Source: Balneola vulgaris DSM 17893
Lineage (GTDB): Bacteria > Bacteroidota > Rhodothermia > Balneolales > Balneolaceae
Direction: 5' to 3'
Length of the DNA stretch: 64,000 nucleotides
Assembly (NCBI RefSeq): GCF_000375465.1
Contig: NZ_AQXH01000006.1
Coordinates: forward strand, 903 to 64,902
The notes beneath the pieces are model-generated. The model saw only the letters and a list, made by a program, of their open reading frames with translations, was not told the DNA's origin and made no database searches. The translations under genes and the position numbers were made by a program. This document shows positions 46,265 through 54,899 of the stretch, piece by piece; position 1 is the stretch's first letter; every line of letters starts with the position of its first letter.

Positions 46265-46297
46265 CAAAGATAGGAGTTATTCTCAACAAATACCAAA
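46265..46297 (-). promoter_or_regulatory. Bacteroidota-type promoter of tRNA-Leu
   Basis: On the minus strand TTTG (46297-46294) is followed after 21 bases by TATCTTTG (46272-46265), an exact fit to TTTG-N19-21-TAnnTTTG. The -7 box ends 16 bases before the tRNA. It probably also drives tig-clpP-clpX. Confidence 0.7.
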
Positions 46298-46392
46298 CCT
46301 AAAGGGCAATTTTCTTTATTAATTTTCCTTCATACCAAATCCGCCAAAACTTAATTCTTGGGATTTCAGACAGCTTTTTTAAATTAATCGCT

Positions 46393-46722
46393 ATGTATAA
46401 TAATATTCATTTTGTTTACATCACTTTTCCCAACAAAGAGGAAGCTCGCCGCATTGGTGCTAAGTTAGTTGAAGACCGACTTGCAGCCTGTGTAAATATC
46501 TTTGATTCCATGGAATCTATATACCGATGGGAGGGGAAGATTGAATCGGATAACGAGACCGTTATGATTGCTAAAACGCATAAATCTAAAGTGAAAGCAC
46601 TCACTAAATATGTGGTAAGCAATCACAGCTATGATTGCCCGTGTGTAATTTCACTTCCTGTTGCTGAAGAAGAAGGCAATTCTGCCTACATTAAGTGGCT
46701 TATTCAAGAATCAAAATATTAA
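46393..46722 (+). CDS. cutA: CutA-like divalent-cation tolerance protein
   Basis: The 109-aa protein has the CutA1 signature: FPNKEEARRIGAKLVEDRLAACVNIF, with the conserved Cys, SIYRWEGKIE, and VMIAKTHKSKV near the C-terminal half. CutA forms very stable trimers; its link to copper is debated. It is 3 bases before the crotonase-family gene, in one operon. Confidence 0.95.
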   Translation: MYNNIHFVYITFPNKEEARRIGAKLVEDRLAACVNIFDSMESIYRWEGKIESDNETVMIAKTHKSKVKALTKYVVSNHSYDCPCVISLPVAEEEGNSAYIKWLIQESKY

Positions 46723-46725
46723 GCC

Positions 46726-47481
46726 TTGATCACCACTGAGTTTCTTACCCCTCAAATACTTAAAGCTACTATTAATCGGCCTGAAGCTCGAAATGCCATT
46801 AATTTTAGAGTCATTGAACAACTTGAATCTCTCGTAGATCAAATACGGGATAATGACGAGATTCGCATATTCTTATTAACGGGGGAAGGCACTCAAAGCT
46901 TTATCTCGGGGGGCGACTTAAAGGAGTTTCACAGCATTACCTCTCAAGACGCAGCGGTAGAGATGTCGAAAAGAATGCATGAGTTGTTTTTGAACATCGA
47001 ACAGCTACCCACTTGGAATGTAGCACTCATTAACGGTGATGCTTATGGCGGCGGAATAGAATTGATGCTCGCTTTTGATTTTATCTTATCTAAACCTGAT
47101 GCAAAGTTCGGGTTCACCCAAGGCCGATTTCACTTAACGCCAGGATGGGGTGGGCTTACCCGCCTCATTGAAAAAGTTGGCCGTTCAAAAGCCCTTGAAT
47201 GGCTGGGCAAGGCTGAAGTCCACAATGCTGAATCTATGCTTCGAGCACAGTTCTTGAACGCTATACTTTCAGATGAGAACTTAATCGATGAAGCGGTAAC
47301 ATGGTGTGAACCACTATTGAAGAATTCCAGAGATTATATAAGTCGCATAAAGCGCGCAGGGTGGGGTAATTCAGGCTCAAGAGAAGCAAGTATGCAAAAC
47401 GAAGTGATTCCCTTTTCAGAGCTTTGGGTGCATCCAGAGCATATCGCTCGGGTTGAACGTTTTATGCAAAGAAAGAAATAA
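46726..47481 (+). CDS. enoyl-CoA hydratase/isomerase (crotonase) family protein with altered active site
   Basis: The 251-aa protein starts at TTG 46726, 3 bases after cutA. It has the crotonase oxyanion-hole regions (SFISGGDLKEF and GGGIELMLAFDF) and a PGWGGLTRL motif. One catalytic Glu (in GGGIEL) remains. The second, in the usual PEIxxGxxPGxGG, is a Gln by alignment (FTQGRFHLTPGWGG). That and the GWGG motif recall acyl-CoA decarboxylase-like members rather than true hydratases. The family assignment is secure; the reaction is not. Confidence 0.88.
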   Translation: MITTEFLTPQILKATINRPEARNAINFRVIEQLESLVDQIRDNDEIRIFLLTGEGTQSFISGGDLKEFHSITSQDAAVEMSKRMHELFLNIEQLPTWNVALINGDAYGGGIELMLAFDFILSKPDAKFGFTQGRFHLTPGWGGLTRLIEKVGRSKALEWLGKAEVHNAESMLRAQFLNAILSDENLIDEAVTWCEPLLKNSRDYISRIKRAGWGNSGSREASMQNEVIPFSELWVHPEHIARVERFMQRKK

Positions 47482-47518
47482 GTGATCTTTTTAGAATGAA
47501 CCTCAACTCGTGTTTGGT

Positions 47519-48457
47519 TTAGCCTTTTTCTTGTTTAATTCTCCACAGCATAGAACTGCATCGAATGGCTAGTTTGGAGATTACTGAATACTCTTTCGTT
47601 GATATTACCGATGAACGCTTAAGTAGTAAGTACCCATAGATTTTAGTTTTTGCGGGTATTTTCATCTCATGCTTTATCAAATCAGATTCTGTGATGCAAA
47701 ACATAGGAACTCCTATTTCTACACCAAGATCTTTTTCTTTCGAGAATTCAGCATTTACCCCATTACCGTCGTTTAACACATTATTGGAGTAATAGGGCTT
47801 TCGAGATTTAACAAACTTATGGAAGGTCTTTTCAGAGTAAAGGTCGTTCGGTGTGTAGTCGTTTTGGAATTCTATACCTGCCACCCCTTTTAGTGATGGC
47901 TCTTCTTTGTTTAACCACCAAAACGATACATGATCGAATTGGAAATTCTTTTTTAAAATCTCACAAAAGGATTGGCATACTTTATCAAACTCCTGTTCTG
48001 CCACTGCACTTATCATTTCTTTTACAACGGCATTCTGTGCTTCGCTTACTTTCTTAGGTAAATTTGGCACCGTTAGATTACTCACCAATTTCATTTCTAT
48101 TCTATGGCGCACTTCTAACGGGCTATAGGTAAACATTTCTTTCTTTAAGAAATCCTGTGCACCTAAATCCAATGCTTGCTGTTCCTTTTCTACACTAGGC
48201 AGGCTCGTCATTATCAAAACTGGGATATGCTTTTTGTTGGCATCTTTCACCAGCACATTTAAAAACTCTAGGCCCGACATTCCCGGCATATGGATGTCTG
48301 ATAGCACTAAGTCTACTTTTTTCTCCGACAATACATTGATTCCCTGTTGTGCATTCAACGCGTGAATTAAGGAATATCTTTTAGCTAGCATTGTTTTAAC
48401 GATGTAGTGTGTCGACTTATCATCGTCTATTACAAGAATGGTATACTTTGTGCTCAT
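47519..48457 (-). CDS. response regulator with C-terminal GAF-like domain
   Basis: The 312-aa protein has a receiver domain (about 5-125) with acidic Asp11-13, phospho-acceptor Asp54 in SDIHMPGMSG, and Lys105 region (FLKKEMF). The C-terminal half (about 140-310) has a GAF-like pattern (EFDKVCQSFCEILKKNFQFDHVSFWWLN, IEIGVPMFCITE-type strands). No DNA-binding or enzymatic output domain is visible. It overlaps the htrA stop by 1 base and is last of nrnA-htrA-RR. It may sense a small molecule or protein partner. Confidence 0.82.
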   Translation of the reverse strand: MSTKYTILVIDDDKSTHYIVKTMLAKRYSLIHALNAQQGINVLSEKKVDLVLSDIHMPGMSGLEFLNVLVKDANKKHIPVLIMTSLPSVEKEQQALDLGAQDFLKKEMFTYSPLEVRHRIEMKLVSNLTVPNLPKKVSEAQNAVVKEMISAVAEQEFDKVCQSFCEILKKNFQFDHVSFWWLNKEEPSLKGVAGIEFQNDYTPNDLYSEKTFHKFVKSRKPYYSNNVLNDGNGVNAEFSKEKDLGVEIGVPMFCITESDLIKHEMKIPAKTKIYGYLLLKRSSVISTKEYSVISKLAIRCSSMLWRIKQEKG

Positions 48458-49665
48458 TATTTACCCTTCACTCTCTTCCGTAAGGTCATTGTAGTTTCGT
48501 ATTTATTATTGCCTCGTACTAGTATCAACTTCATCTTTTCACCCTCTTGATATTCGCGCATAAGTGCCCATGCATGCATTTCACTGCTTACTCGAATATC
48601 TCCTATTTTTGTGATGATGTCTCCCGGCATGATCCCACAATCATATGCTGGTCCGTTTTTATTTACACTAGTTACAAATAAACCAGGTATGGATGGCAAC
48701 CCATACTGATACACAAGCTTACTCGTCATTGGAGTAAACTCCATTCCGGGGTCAAAATCAAGTGATACTTGACCCGACTCTTCCAATTGCTTTATGATTT
48801 TCTTAACCCTATTCGAAGGGATTGCGAAACCCAATCCGACAAAGCCTCCACTTGTGCCACCCGTATAAATAAAGGTATTTACACCTATTACTTCACCTTC
48901 ACTGTTCACAAGTGGCCCTCCTGAATTACCGCGGTTAATAGCCGCATCCGTTTGGATCATATCAATATAAACTCTTGGTTCTTGCGGATCGGGCCTAAAG
49001 TCTCGCTTAGTGGCGCTTATTACACCCACTGTTACCGAGGCCTTGCCATCATCAAACAATCCAAATGGATTACCCATGGCAATAGCCCACTCACCTACCA
49101 TAGCGTTATCGGAATTACTGAACTTTATATAAGGCATTTTTTTCTTCGGCTCTTTGATTTTGAGCAAGGCAAGGTCTGCCAACTCATCAGAGCCAAGTAA
49201 CTCTGCCTCATAGGTTTCGCCATTTGCCAGTGCCACCATTATTTTGCGCGCACTACTACTAGCAACATGTTCATTCGTTACCACTAAACCGTCTTCGCTT
49301 ATGATAAAACCAGAACCCATACTTTTAACTTCACGTTCGGTTGGCATCTGAAAAAATCTCGAGAAAAAAGGATCCATCACTCGGTTATACCCTCTTTCTA
49401 CTTCCGTAACTGTGATACTTACAATGGCAGGACTAGCTTTTTCAACTGCGTTGGTAATTGCATTTCGCCTGCTTGTGGTTATTTGATCGTTTGTACTTGG
49501 TTGAGCTTCTTCTTCCACTTGTGGCTCTTCAACCATAGCCACACTTTTAGCAGGTGAGGCTTCCACTTTTAAGGGTGCTATCACAGGAACAGGTTCTATT
49601 TTTTGCTCCTGAGCACAGTTCATTATCAATCCACAAAATACTAGTACACTAGCTATCTTCTTCAT
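48457..49665 (-). CDS. HtrA/DegP-like serine protease, predicted lipoprotein
   Basis: The 402-aa protein has a lipobox ending at Cys17 (GLIMNCAQ), a trypsin-like domain with His133 (NEHVA), Asp164 (LADLALLKI) and Ser248 (NRGNSGGPLV), and one PDZ domain (about 285-395). HtrA proteases degrade or refold damaged envelope proteins. Lipid anchoring is unusual for DegP. It is between nrnA (9 bases upstream) and the response regulator (1-base overlap). Confidence 0.93.
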   Translation of the reverse strand: MKKIASVLVFCGLIMNCAQEQKIEPVPVIAPLKVEASPAKSVAMVEEPQVEEEAQPSTNDQITTSRRNAITNAVEKASPAIVSITVTEVERGYNRVMDPFFSRFFQMPTEREVKSMGSGFIISEDGLVVTNEHVASSSARKIMVALANGETYEAELLGSDELADLALLKIKEPKKKMPYIKFSNSDNAMVGEWAIAMGNPFGLFDDGKASVTVGVISATKRDFRPDPQEPRVYIDMIQTDAAINRGNSGGPLVNSEGEVIGVNTFIYTGGTSGGFVGLGFAIPSNRVKKIIKQLEESGQVSLDFDPGMEFTPMTSKLVYQYGLPSIPGLFVTSVNKNGPAYDCGIMPGDIITKIGDIRVSSEMHAWALMREYQEGEKMKLILVRGNNKYETTMTLRKRVKGK

Positions 49666-49674
49666 ACTGTCGAA

Positions 49675-50643
49675 TTAGGTCCATTGCTTTCTGCCGATTT
49701 TCAGTGCCGCCTGTAATGCTTCATCAAGTGTGCCTTGATAGGAAGCTCCAGCCGCTTTTTTATGGCCACCACCATTCATTTGCCTTGCCCATTCATTCAC
49801 GTCAATATCACTTCTTGAACGCAGACTAAGTTTTATGCGATGCTCTTCCTCTCTCATAAAGATACATGCTTTAACTCCGTCAATACTCATGGGGTAAGCT
49901 ACAAAACCTTCGGTGTTTTCAGCAGTTGTGTTAGTTTCGTTAAACATCGCCTGAGTAACGTACATACTGGCGATTTGTTGGTCTTCATGTAAATTTAGAG
50001 TCTCAAGTGATAGCCCAAGCAACTTAATCTCATTTAAACTTTTAGTGGCATACACTTTGTCCATTACTTCATTGGGCGTGAAGCCTCCTCTGTCGAGCAG
50101 ATCGCTAGCTGCCATCATAGTTGCGGGCTTCACACTATCAAATTGAAACGAGCCCGTATCAGTTACTATACCCACATACATTGCTTTTGCAGACTGCTCA
50201 TCTATCTGTAAAGGATCATTTTCAGTATAAATTCTATGCACTATTTCACACGTAGAAGATGCCGTCACATCTGAAGCCATTTCAGTAAAAACATCATCTG
50301 GTTGAGGATGATGATCGATCATATAAATTGGAGCACCTGTTTGTTCTATCTTCTCAGCAACCTCTCCAAAACGATGCAGTGCATTCCCATCCACCACTAA
50401 AAAGGCATCAAAGTGAGCTAGGTCTTGTTCTTCAGGTATCTCGATAGGAAAGATATCAGCTAGCCACATCAGGTTCTGCGAGGGGCCGTCGGCATTATAA
50501 GCCACCGCTTCAACTCCATTTTTCTGTAACCATAAGCACATGGCCACCTGCGAGCCTAAGCAATCGCCATCCGGTCGAACATGAGAAAATACAGCTACTT
50601 TGTTGTGCGACTTTAACTTTTGAATTAATTCTTTGTGCATCAA
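49675..50643 (-). CDS. DHH/DHHA1 phosphoesterase (NrnA-like nanoRNase/pAp phosphatase)
   Basis: The 322-aa protein has metal-binding motifs of the DHH family: FSHVRPDGDCLGSQ, FLVVDGN and the DHH in YMIDHHPQPD, with a C-terminal DHHA1 GGGHKKAAGAS. NrnA enzymes degrade short RNAs and/or 3'-phosphoadenosine 5'-phosphate. It is first of the nrnA-htrA-RR operon. Confidence 0.92.
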   Translation of the reverse strand: MMHKELIQKLKSHNKVAVFSHVRPDGDCLGSQVAMCLWLQKNGVEAVAYNADGPSQNLMWLADIFPIEIPEEQDLAHFDAFLVVDGNALHRFGEVAEKIEQTGAPIYMIDHHPQPDDVFTEMASDVTASSTCEIVHRIYTENDPLQIDEQSAKAMYVGIVTDTGSFQFDSVKPATMMAASDLLDRGGFTPNEVMDKVYATKSLNEIKLLGLSLETLNLHEDQQIASMYVTQAMFNETNTTAENTEGFVAYPMSIDGVKACIFMREEEHRIKLSLRSRSDIDVNEWARQMNGGGHKKAAGASYQGTLDEALQAALKIGRKQWT

Positions 50644-50660
50644 TCTTTTCTTTTTGATGT

Positions 50661-50668
50661 CAAAAATA
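50661..50668 (-). promoter_or_regulatory. candidate -7 element of the nrnA operon
   Basis: TATTTTTG on the minus strand fits TAnnTTTG, 18 bases before the start codon. The -33 region is weak (CCAT complement). Confidence 0.25.
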
Positions 50669-50735
50669 GCTTTCTATACCTAGAATTCCATTTCTTTTTG
50701 GGTCAATTTTTTTCGATCCTTGCCCTTAAAAACTT

Positions 50736-51365
50736 ATGCGTGCTTTAATTGTATGTGGAGGAACCCCTCCCTCAAAATCTCTTATTGAATCTGAAATCAA
50801 TGCCGCCAACCTCATCGTGGGCGCCGACAGTGGTGGGCATGCCATTTTGGGCTATGGCTTTACCCCTGATATTGTTTTGGGAGATCTGGACAGCTTCCAT
50901 TACACCAACCATGAAGGTATTCAAACTTTAGAAATTGAAGACCAAGATTTCAATGATTTGGAGAAAGCCCTTCAATATGCCCTCGACAAAGGCAGCAAAG
51001 ATGTAGTGATACTGGGTGCGCTTGGGAAACGCGTAGATCACCAGATGAAAAACCTATCGGCAATGGTGGGATACTACCAGAAATTTAATTCATTGATTAT
51101 TCGTGATGACTACGGTGACACACTCTGTGTTAGTTCGCCTTATTCAGTTCAACTGCCTTTGAATACTGTAATATCTTTTTTCCCACTTTCGGGCATTGTC
51201 AAAAGCTTTAGCTCTGAAGGGGTGCAATATCCGCTTAGCAACACTGATTTGATCCCGGGTATTCAAGATGGCACATCCAATACGGTTACTGATGAAACCG
51301 TCACCATTAGCTATGACGAGGGCACACTGGGTGTGTTCATAGGAACGGGCAAGAAAACTAAGTAG
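50736..51365 (+). CDS. thiN: thiamine pyrophosphokinase
   Basis: The 209-aa enzyme makes thiamine diphosphate from thiamine and ATP. It carries the catalytic-domain motifs LIVGADSGG, PDIVLGDLDSF, and DFNDLEKALQYAL, then the C-terminal vitamin B1-binding beta domain (HQMKNLSAM to the end). It overlaps a PnuC-family transporter gene tail-to-tail by 8 bases. No TPP riboswitch is visible upstream. Confidence 0.95.
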   Translation: MRALIVCGGTPPSKSLIESEINAANLIVGADSGGHAILGYGFTPDIVLGDLDSFHYTNHEGIQTLEIEDQDFNDLEKALQYALDKGSKDVVILGALGKRVDHQMKNLSAMVGYYQKFNSLIIRDDYGDTLCVSSPYSVQLPLNTVISFFPLSGIVKSFSSEGVQYPLSNTDLIPGIQDGTSNTVTDETVTISYDEGTLGVFIGTGKKTK

Positions 51366-51981
51366 CCGCTAACTGTTGTTGTTTAGCATAGGATTTCTTC
51401 CACACGAAGTAGCCCATGGTGGCTAACACTGTGAATACTAGAAATTGGAAGCTCGTGAGCACCAGTCCTTTATAAAAATAGAGAGGGATCGAGAGTAAAT
51501 CTGTGATGATCCACGCAATCCAGTTTTCTAATTTTTTGCGTGCCATTAGCCACATGCCAACAATTGCGAATGAAGTTGTAGAGGCATCCCAATAGGGAAC
51601 ATCGCTGTCTGTAAAGTTGATAAGTACAGCGGCTAATAGGCTAAAACTTGTGAGTAGTAAAAGCAGGGTATAGCCATGCTCGCGCATAGAATTTAAGGTA
51701 ATGGGCACCTGATCTCTTTTAGCTGAATCGGTGTTAGTCCAGTAATACCACCCATACAAACTCATAATGAAGTAGTAGGCATTAACTCCCATATCGGCAT
51801 ATAATTTATACTGAAAAGCTAAATACACATAGATAACTACACTTACGATGCCTGTTGGGTATACCCATATATTTTCTCGCATTGAACATACCACGCTTGC
51901 AATCCCGAAAATCACAGCTGTCCATTCTAATAAGGTAGTTTGCATCACGCCTTGAATGATGCCATCAATGATATATTCCAT
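51358..51981 (-). CDS. PnuC-family vitamin transporter, possibly a thiamine importer (PnuT)
   Basis: The 207-aa protein has about seven membrane helices with PnuC landmarks: WTAVIFGIASVVCSMRENIWVYPTGI, LYADMGVNAYYFIMSLYGWYYW, and NWIAWIITDLLSIPLYFYKG. PnuC carries nicotinamide riboside, but Bacteroidota also have PnuT members for thiamine, often beside thiN. The convergent thiN neighbour favours thiamine. The sequence alone cannot settle it. Confidence 0.9.
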   Translation of the reverse strand: MEYIIDGIIQGVMQTTLLEWTAVIFGIASVVCSMRENIWVYPTGIVSVVIYVYLAFQYKLYADMGVNAYYFIMSLYGWYYWTNTDSAKRDQVPITLNSMREHGYTLLLLLTSFSLLAAVLINFTDSDVPYWDASTTSFAIVGMWLMARKKLENWIAWIITDLLSIPLYFYKGLVLTSFQFLVFTVLATMGYFVWKKSYAKQQQLAAT

Positions 51982-52049
51982 ATGTAGTATTTGAGAGCTA
52001 AAGGGCCAAGATTAGCATTATTTACACCCCTTACCAAGAACGAATTACA

Positions 52050-52337
52050 CTATCTAGATTTTAGTACTCTTGAGAGATTCAGCTTATGAATTGGGATGAG
52101 GTAGCTGGCTAGTAGTTCGTCTTTATGAATACCCATTAGACCCGTGCCTCGAAAATCGACCACACACACTTTCTCCTCAACTTGTACCACTTCGCCAATA
52201 CCGTAATACTCAGGGCTTGGGCCGTAATACACGAGGTCTCCCATTTTAAGGTCGTTCTTTGCTCTTCGGTGAAAGGGCAATATCACGGGGAGTAAATCTA
52301 GCCGATATGAAAGTCTTCTCTTTTTTAACGAGGACAT
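52050..52337 (-). CDS. small SH3/KOW-like basic protein, function unknown
   Basis: The 95-aa basic protein has a compact region MGDLVYYGPSPEYYGIGEVVQVEEKVCVVDF (about 32-62) that looks like a small SH3/KOW or DUF3553-like barrel. The termini are Lys/Arg/Leu rich. It is 12 bases downstream of tsaE on the same strand, so likely in the porX operon. No enzymatic motif is visible; nucleic-acid or protein binding is possible. Confidence 0.65.
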   Translation of the reverse strand: MSSLKKRRLSYRLDLLPVILPFHRRAKNDLKMGDLVYYGPSPEYYGIGEVVQVEEKVCVVDFRGTGLMGIHKDELLASYLIPIHKLNLSRVLKSR

Positions 52338-52349
52338 AGTCTAAAAAAT

Positions 52350-52769
52350 CTAGTCGCCTAATATATGAATAGTTCTTGAGTTATCACCTTGGTGGGTTAT
52401 TTCCACACGAATGGCATCTTCAGGGAGTAAACCAGAAATTTTTGATGGCCATTCAATCACCGAAACGCCGTCTCCATATAAATATTCTTCCGTGCCAATT
52501 TCAAGAGCTTCTTGCTCCGACTTTAATCTATACGCATCAAAGTGATACAGAGGCAAAGTACCTCCTTTGTATTCATTGATCAGGGTGAAGGTAGGTGAGC
52601 TAACGGTGGCTTCATCAATACCGAAAGTGGAAGCCATCCCTTTCACAAAATGTGTTTTTCCGGCTCCTAAGTCACCCTCAAGGCATACTACATCTCCTTG
52701 TTTTAAGGTGGCTGCAAAAGTACGACCTGCTTGCAGAGTTTCTTCTACCGACTTACTCTCAATCTTCAT
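52350..52769 (-). CDS. tsaE: tRNA threonylcarbamoyladenosine biosynthesis ATPase TsaE
   Basis: The 139-aa protein has P-loop GDLGAGKTHFVKG (about 32-44), then SSPTFTLINEY and LYHFDAYRL, the family hallmarks. TsaE works with TsaB and TsaD to make t6A37 in tRNA. It is 8 bases after porX on the same strand. Confidence 0.95.
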   Translation of the reverse strand: MKIESKSVEETLQAGRTFAATLKQGDVVCLEGDLGAGKTHFVKGMASTFGIDEATVSSPTFTLINEYKGGTLPLYHFDAYRLKSEQEALEIGTEEYLYGDGVSVIEWPSKISGLLPEDAIRVEITHQGDNSRTIHILGD

Positions 52770-52777
52770 GAATTACT

Positions 52778-54322
52778 CTACGATTTCGGCTTTAAGGTTG
52801 CTACAGGTAAAATCATTTCTTCCATTGAAGCGCCGCCATGTTGGAAGGTATCTCTGAAGCGATTTTGGAATTTATTATAGTTGGTTGGGTACACAAAATA
52901 ATAATCCTCTTTAGCAATAATATAGTTGTTCACTTTTGCCACTTCAGGCAACATAAAATCGGATGGCTTATCCATAAAAAGTACTGCGCCGCGTTCATCC
53001 GCTTTTAAGTTTCTACCAAATTTATATCTCAAATTGGTAGCTGTGTCTTTATCGCCATACACCTTTGTATCACGAAGCGACCGTACTGAACCATGATCTG
53101 TTGTTACCACTACAGTTACATCTTCTTCGGCTAAAGTCTTAAACATTTGAAGTAGGTTAGAATGCATAAACCAAGCTTCTGTGATAGAGCGAAAGGCATT
53201 TTCATCGGGAGCCAACTCTTTAATTACGGCCGAATCAGAACGAGAATGCACCAGTGTATCTACAAAGTTGTACACAAAAGCTGCGAACTTTGATTGGCTG
53301 TAGTTGTGAATTTTATCTGCCACTTTTTTGCCATCATCTGCATTCAGGATTTTTTCATAACGGAAATTTATATCCAAATGAGAACGCTGCAATTGTCGCT
53401 TTAGGAGCTCCTCTTCATGCCTGTTTAATGAAGTCTCATCTTGGCCCTGTTGCCACAAACTTGGGTACATGCGCTCAATTTCAGATGGATATAATCCAGC
53501 AAATATCGCGTTTCTTGAATAGGGTGTTGCCGTAGGCAGAATAGAGTAATACATATCTGTTTCGATGGTATAAAACTCGGAAAGCACGGCCTCAAAAGTA
53601 AGCCACTGATCGTACCTCATACAATCAATGATGAAGAACATAGTCTTTTCGCCCCGATCAAGATGAGGTTTTACGTACTTCGAAATAATTTCAGGTGATA
53701 GGGTGGGTGCTCCTTCTTCTCCTTGTACCCAACTGCGGTATTCATTCTCAATAAATTTACCGAACTCTTTGTTGGCCTCCTGAAGCTGATCCTTCAACAC
53801 CTGTGTTAAATTTTCATCGCCCGACTGCAGATCCATACTCCACTTCGAAAGCTCTTTATAGATCTCAATCCATTCCGCCCAACTTGTTCTGGGATGAATT
53901 CTAGAACTCAACTCTCCAAATTGTCTTAGATAACTTTGGGCAGACTTCTCGTTCTGTAGCCTCGAACGCTCTAATAATCGTTTGGTAGTTAATAAAATCT
54001 GGTTCGGGTTAACCGGCTTAATCAGGTAATCTGAGATTTTGCCCCCAATCGCATCTTCCATGATAGACTCTTCTTCACTCTTGGTGATCATCACTACTGG
54101 AATAAGCGGGTTAATATTTTTGATATGCTCGAGAGTCTCGATGCCATCCATACCCGGCATCTGCTCATCTAAGAACACCATATCAAACGTTCGTTCCTTG
54201 ATTATGCTAATGGCATCTTCCCCATTCGAAACGGGTTCAATGGTATATCCTTTCTTTTCTAGAAAAATGATGTGCGATTTCAGCTCATCAATTTGGTCGT
54301 CTACCCATAAAATATTTGGCAT
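52778..54322 (-). CDS. porX: PorX-type response regulator with PglZ phosphodiesterase domain
   Basis: The 514-aa protein has a receiver domain (1-120) with Asp8/9, Asp52 in [11 protein letters not shown] and Lys102 in LIKPVN. A helical linker follows, then a PglZ alkaline-phosphatase-fold domain (about 225-514) with metal ligands expected at Asp233 ([10 protein letters not shown]), Thr264/266 (LPTATPY), Asp355/His359 and Asp409-His410 (TTDHGS). P. gingivalis PorX has this same layout, acts with PorY and SigP to control T9SS genes, and cleaves cyclic oligonucleotides. It is between the HhH gene (13-base gap) and tsaE. Confidence 0.94.
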   Translation of the reverse strand: MPNILWVDDQIDELKSHIIFLEKKGYTIEPVSNGEDAISIIKERTFDMVFLDEQMPGMDGIETLEHIKNINPLIPVVMITKSEEESIMEDAIGGKISDYLIKPVNPNQILLTTKRLLERSRLQNEKSAQSYLRQFGELSSRIHPRTSWAEWIEIYKELSKWSMDLQSGDENLTQVLKDQLQEANKEFGKFIENEYRSWVQGEEGAPTLSPEIISKYVKPHLDRGEKTMFFIIDCMRYDQWLTFEAVLSEFYTIETDMYYSILPTATPYSRNAIFAGLYPSEIERMYPSLWQQGQDETSLNRHEEELLKRQLQRSHLDINFRYEKILNADDGKKVADKIHNYSQSKFAAFVYNFVDTLVHSRSDSAVIKELAPDENAFRSITEAWFMHSNLLQMFKTLAEEDVTVVVTTDHGSVRSLRDTKVYGDKDTATNLRYKFGRNLKADERGAVLFMDKPSDFMLPEVAKVNNYIIAKEDYYFVYPTNYNKFQNRFRDTFQHGGASMEEMILPVATLKPKS

Positions 54323-54335
54323 AATCTAAACTTGG

Positions 54336-54821
54336 CTACAATGTGATGAATGGTCGTATCTGTTCAAGACGCTTTTTACCAATTCCTTTAATGTGTAATA
54401 ACTCTTCCACAGATTGAAACGGACCGTTTTCAGTTCTATAATCTATAATTCTTTGTGCATAAATACTTCCAATTCCATCTAGTTTTAGAAGTTCCGACAA
54501 ACCCGCTGTATTTACGTTTACGACGCTAAGTACCTTAGGCGAATTAGCATCCTCATTCTTGTTATCTATCTCCGTTTCAATGCCGTCGTATTTTTGAGCG
54601 AGCGCTTCTTCTCTTGCCTTCATTGCCTTAGTGCGCTCATCAAACTCTTGCTTTAATATGGCATAATGCTGCGTATTTTCTATCTGCTTTTGTTCAACAA
54701 ATAGATTCATGGCGGTAAGTATTACAATTAAGAAGAATATTATAGAAATAGATATTCGTTCTTTTCTTGTAATCTGTAACTTATCGACCCAGAAGAACCA
54801 GTTTCTTTTAAGTTTCTTCAT
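54336..54821 (-). CDS. membrane-anchored ComEA-like helix-hairpin-helix protein
   Basis: 161 aa from the ATG at 54821; an upstream in-frame start at 54893 is less likely. It has one N-terminal membrane helix (about 27-44, ISISIIFFLIVILTAM), a coiled-coil stretch, and two HhH motifs at the C-terminus (VNTAGLSELLKLDGIGSIYAQRI and LLHIKGIGKKRLEQI). This matches ComEA-type DNA-binding proteins that draw in DNA during competence. It is the first gene upstream of porX. The secreted PLD-SNase-HhH protein at 23.2 kb ends with a similar module. Confidence 0.88.
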   Translation of the reverse strand: MKKLKRNWFFWVDKLQITRKERISISIIFFLIVILTAMNLFVEQKQIENTQHYAILKQEFDERTKAMKAREEALAQKYDGIETEIDNKNEDANSPKVLSVVNVNTAGLSELLKLDGIGSIYAQRIIDYRTENGPFQSVEELLHIKGIGKKRLEQIRPFITL

Positions 54822-54899
54822 GCTAACTCCATTGACTGAAGCAATAAGGGAACAAAATCTTTGTATGTCAACTCTTTCTAGGAACTTGAACACCCCAAC

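Noticed and set aside
50644-50735. TPP riboswitch ahead of thiN
   Set aside because: Short, T-rich gap without the CTGAGA core; the region before pnuC lacks it too.
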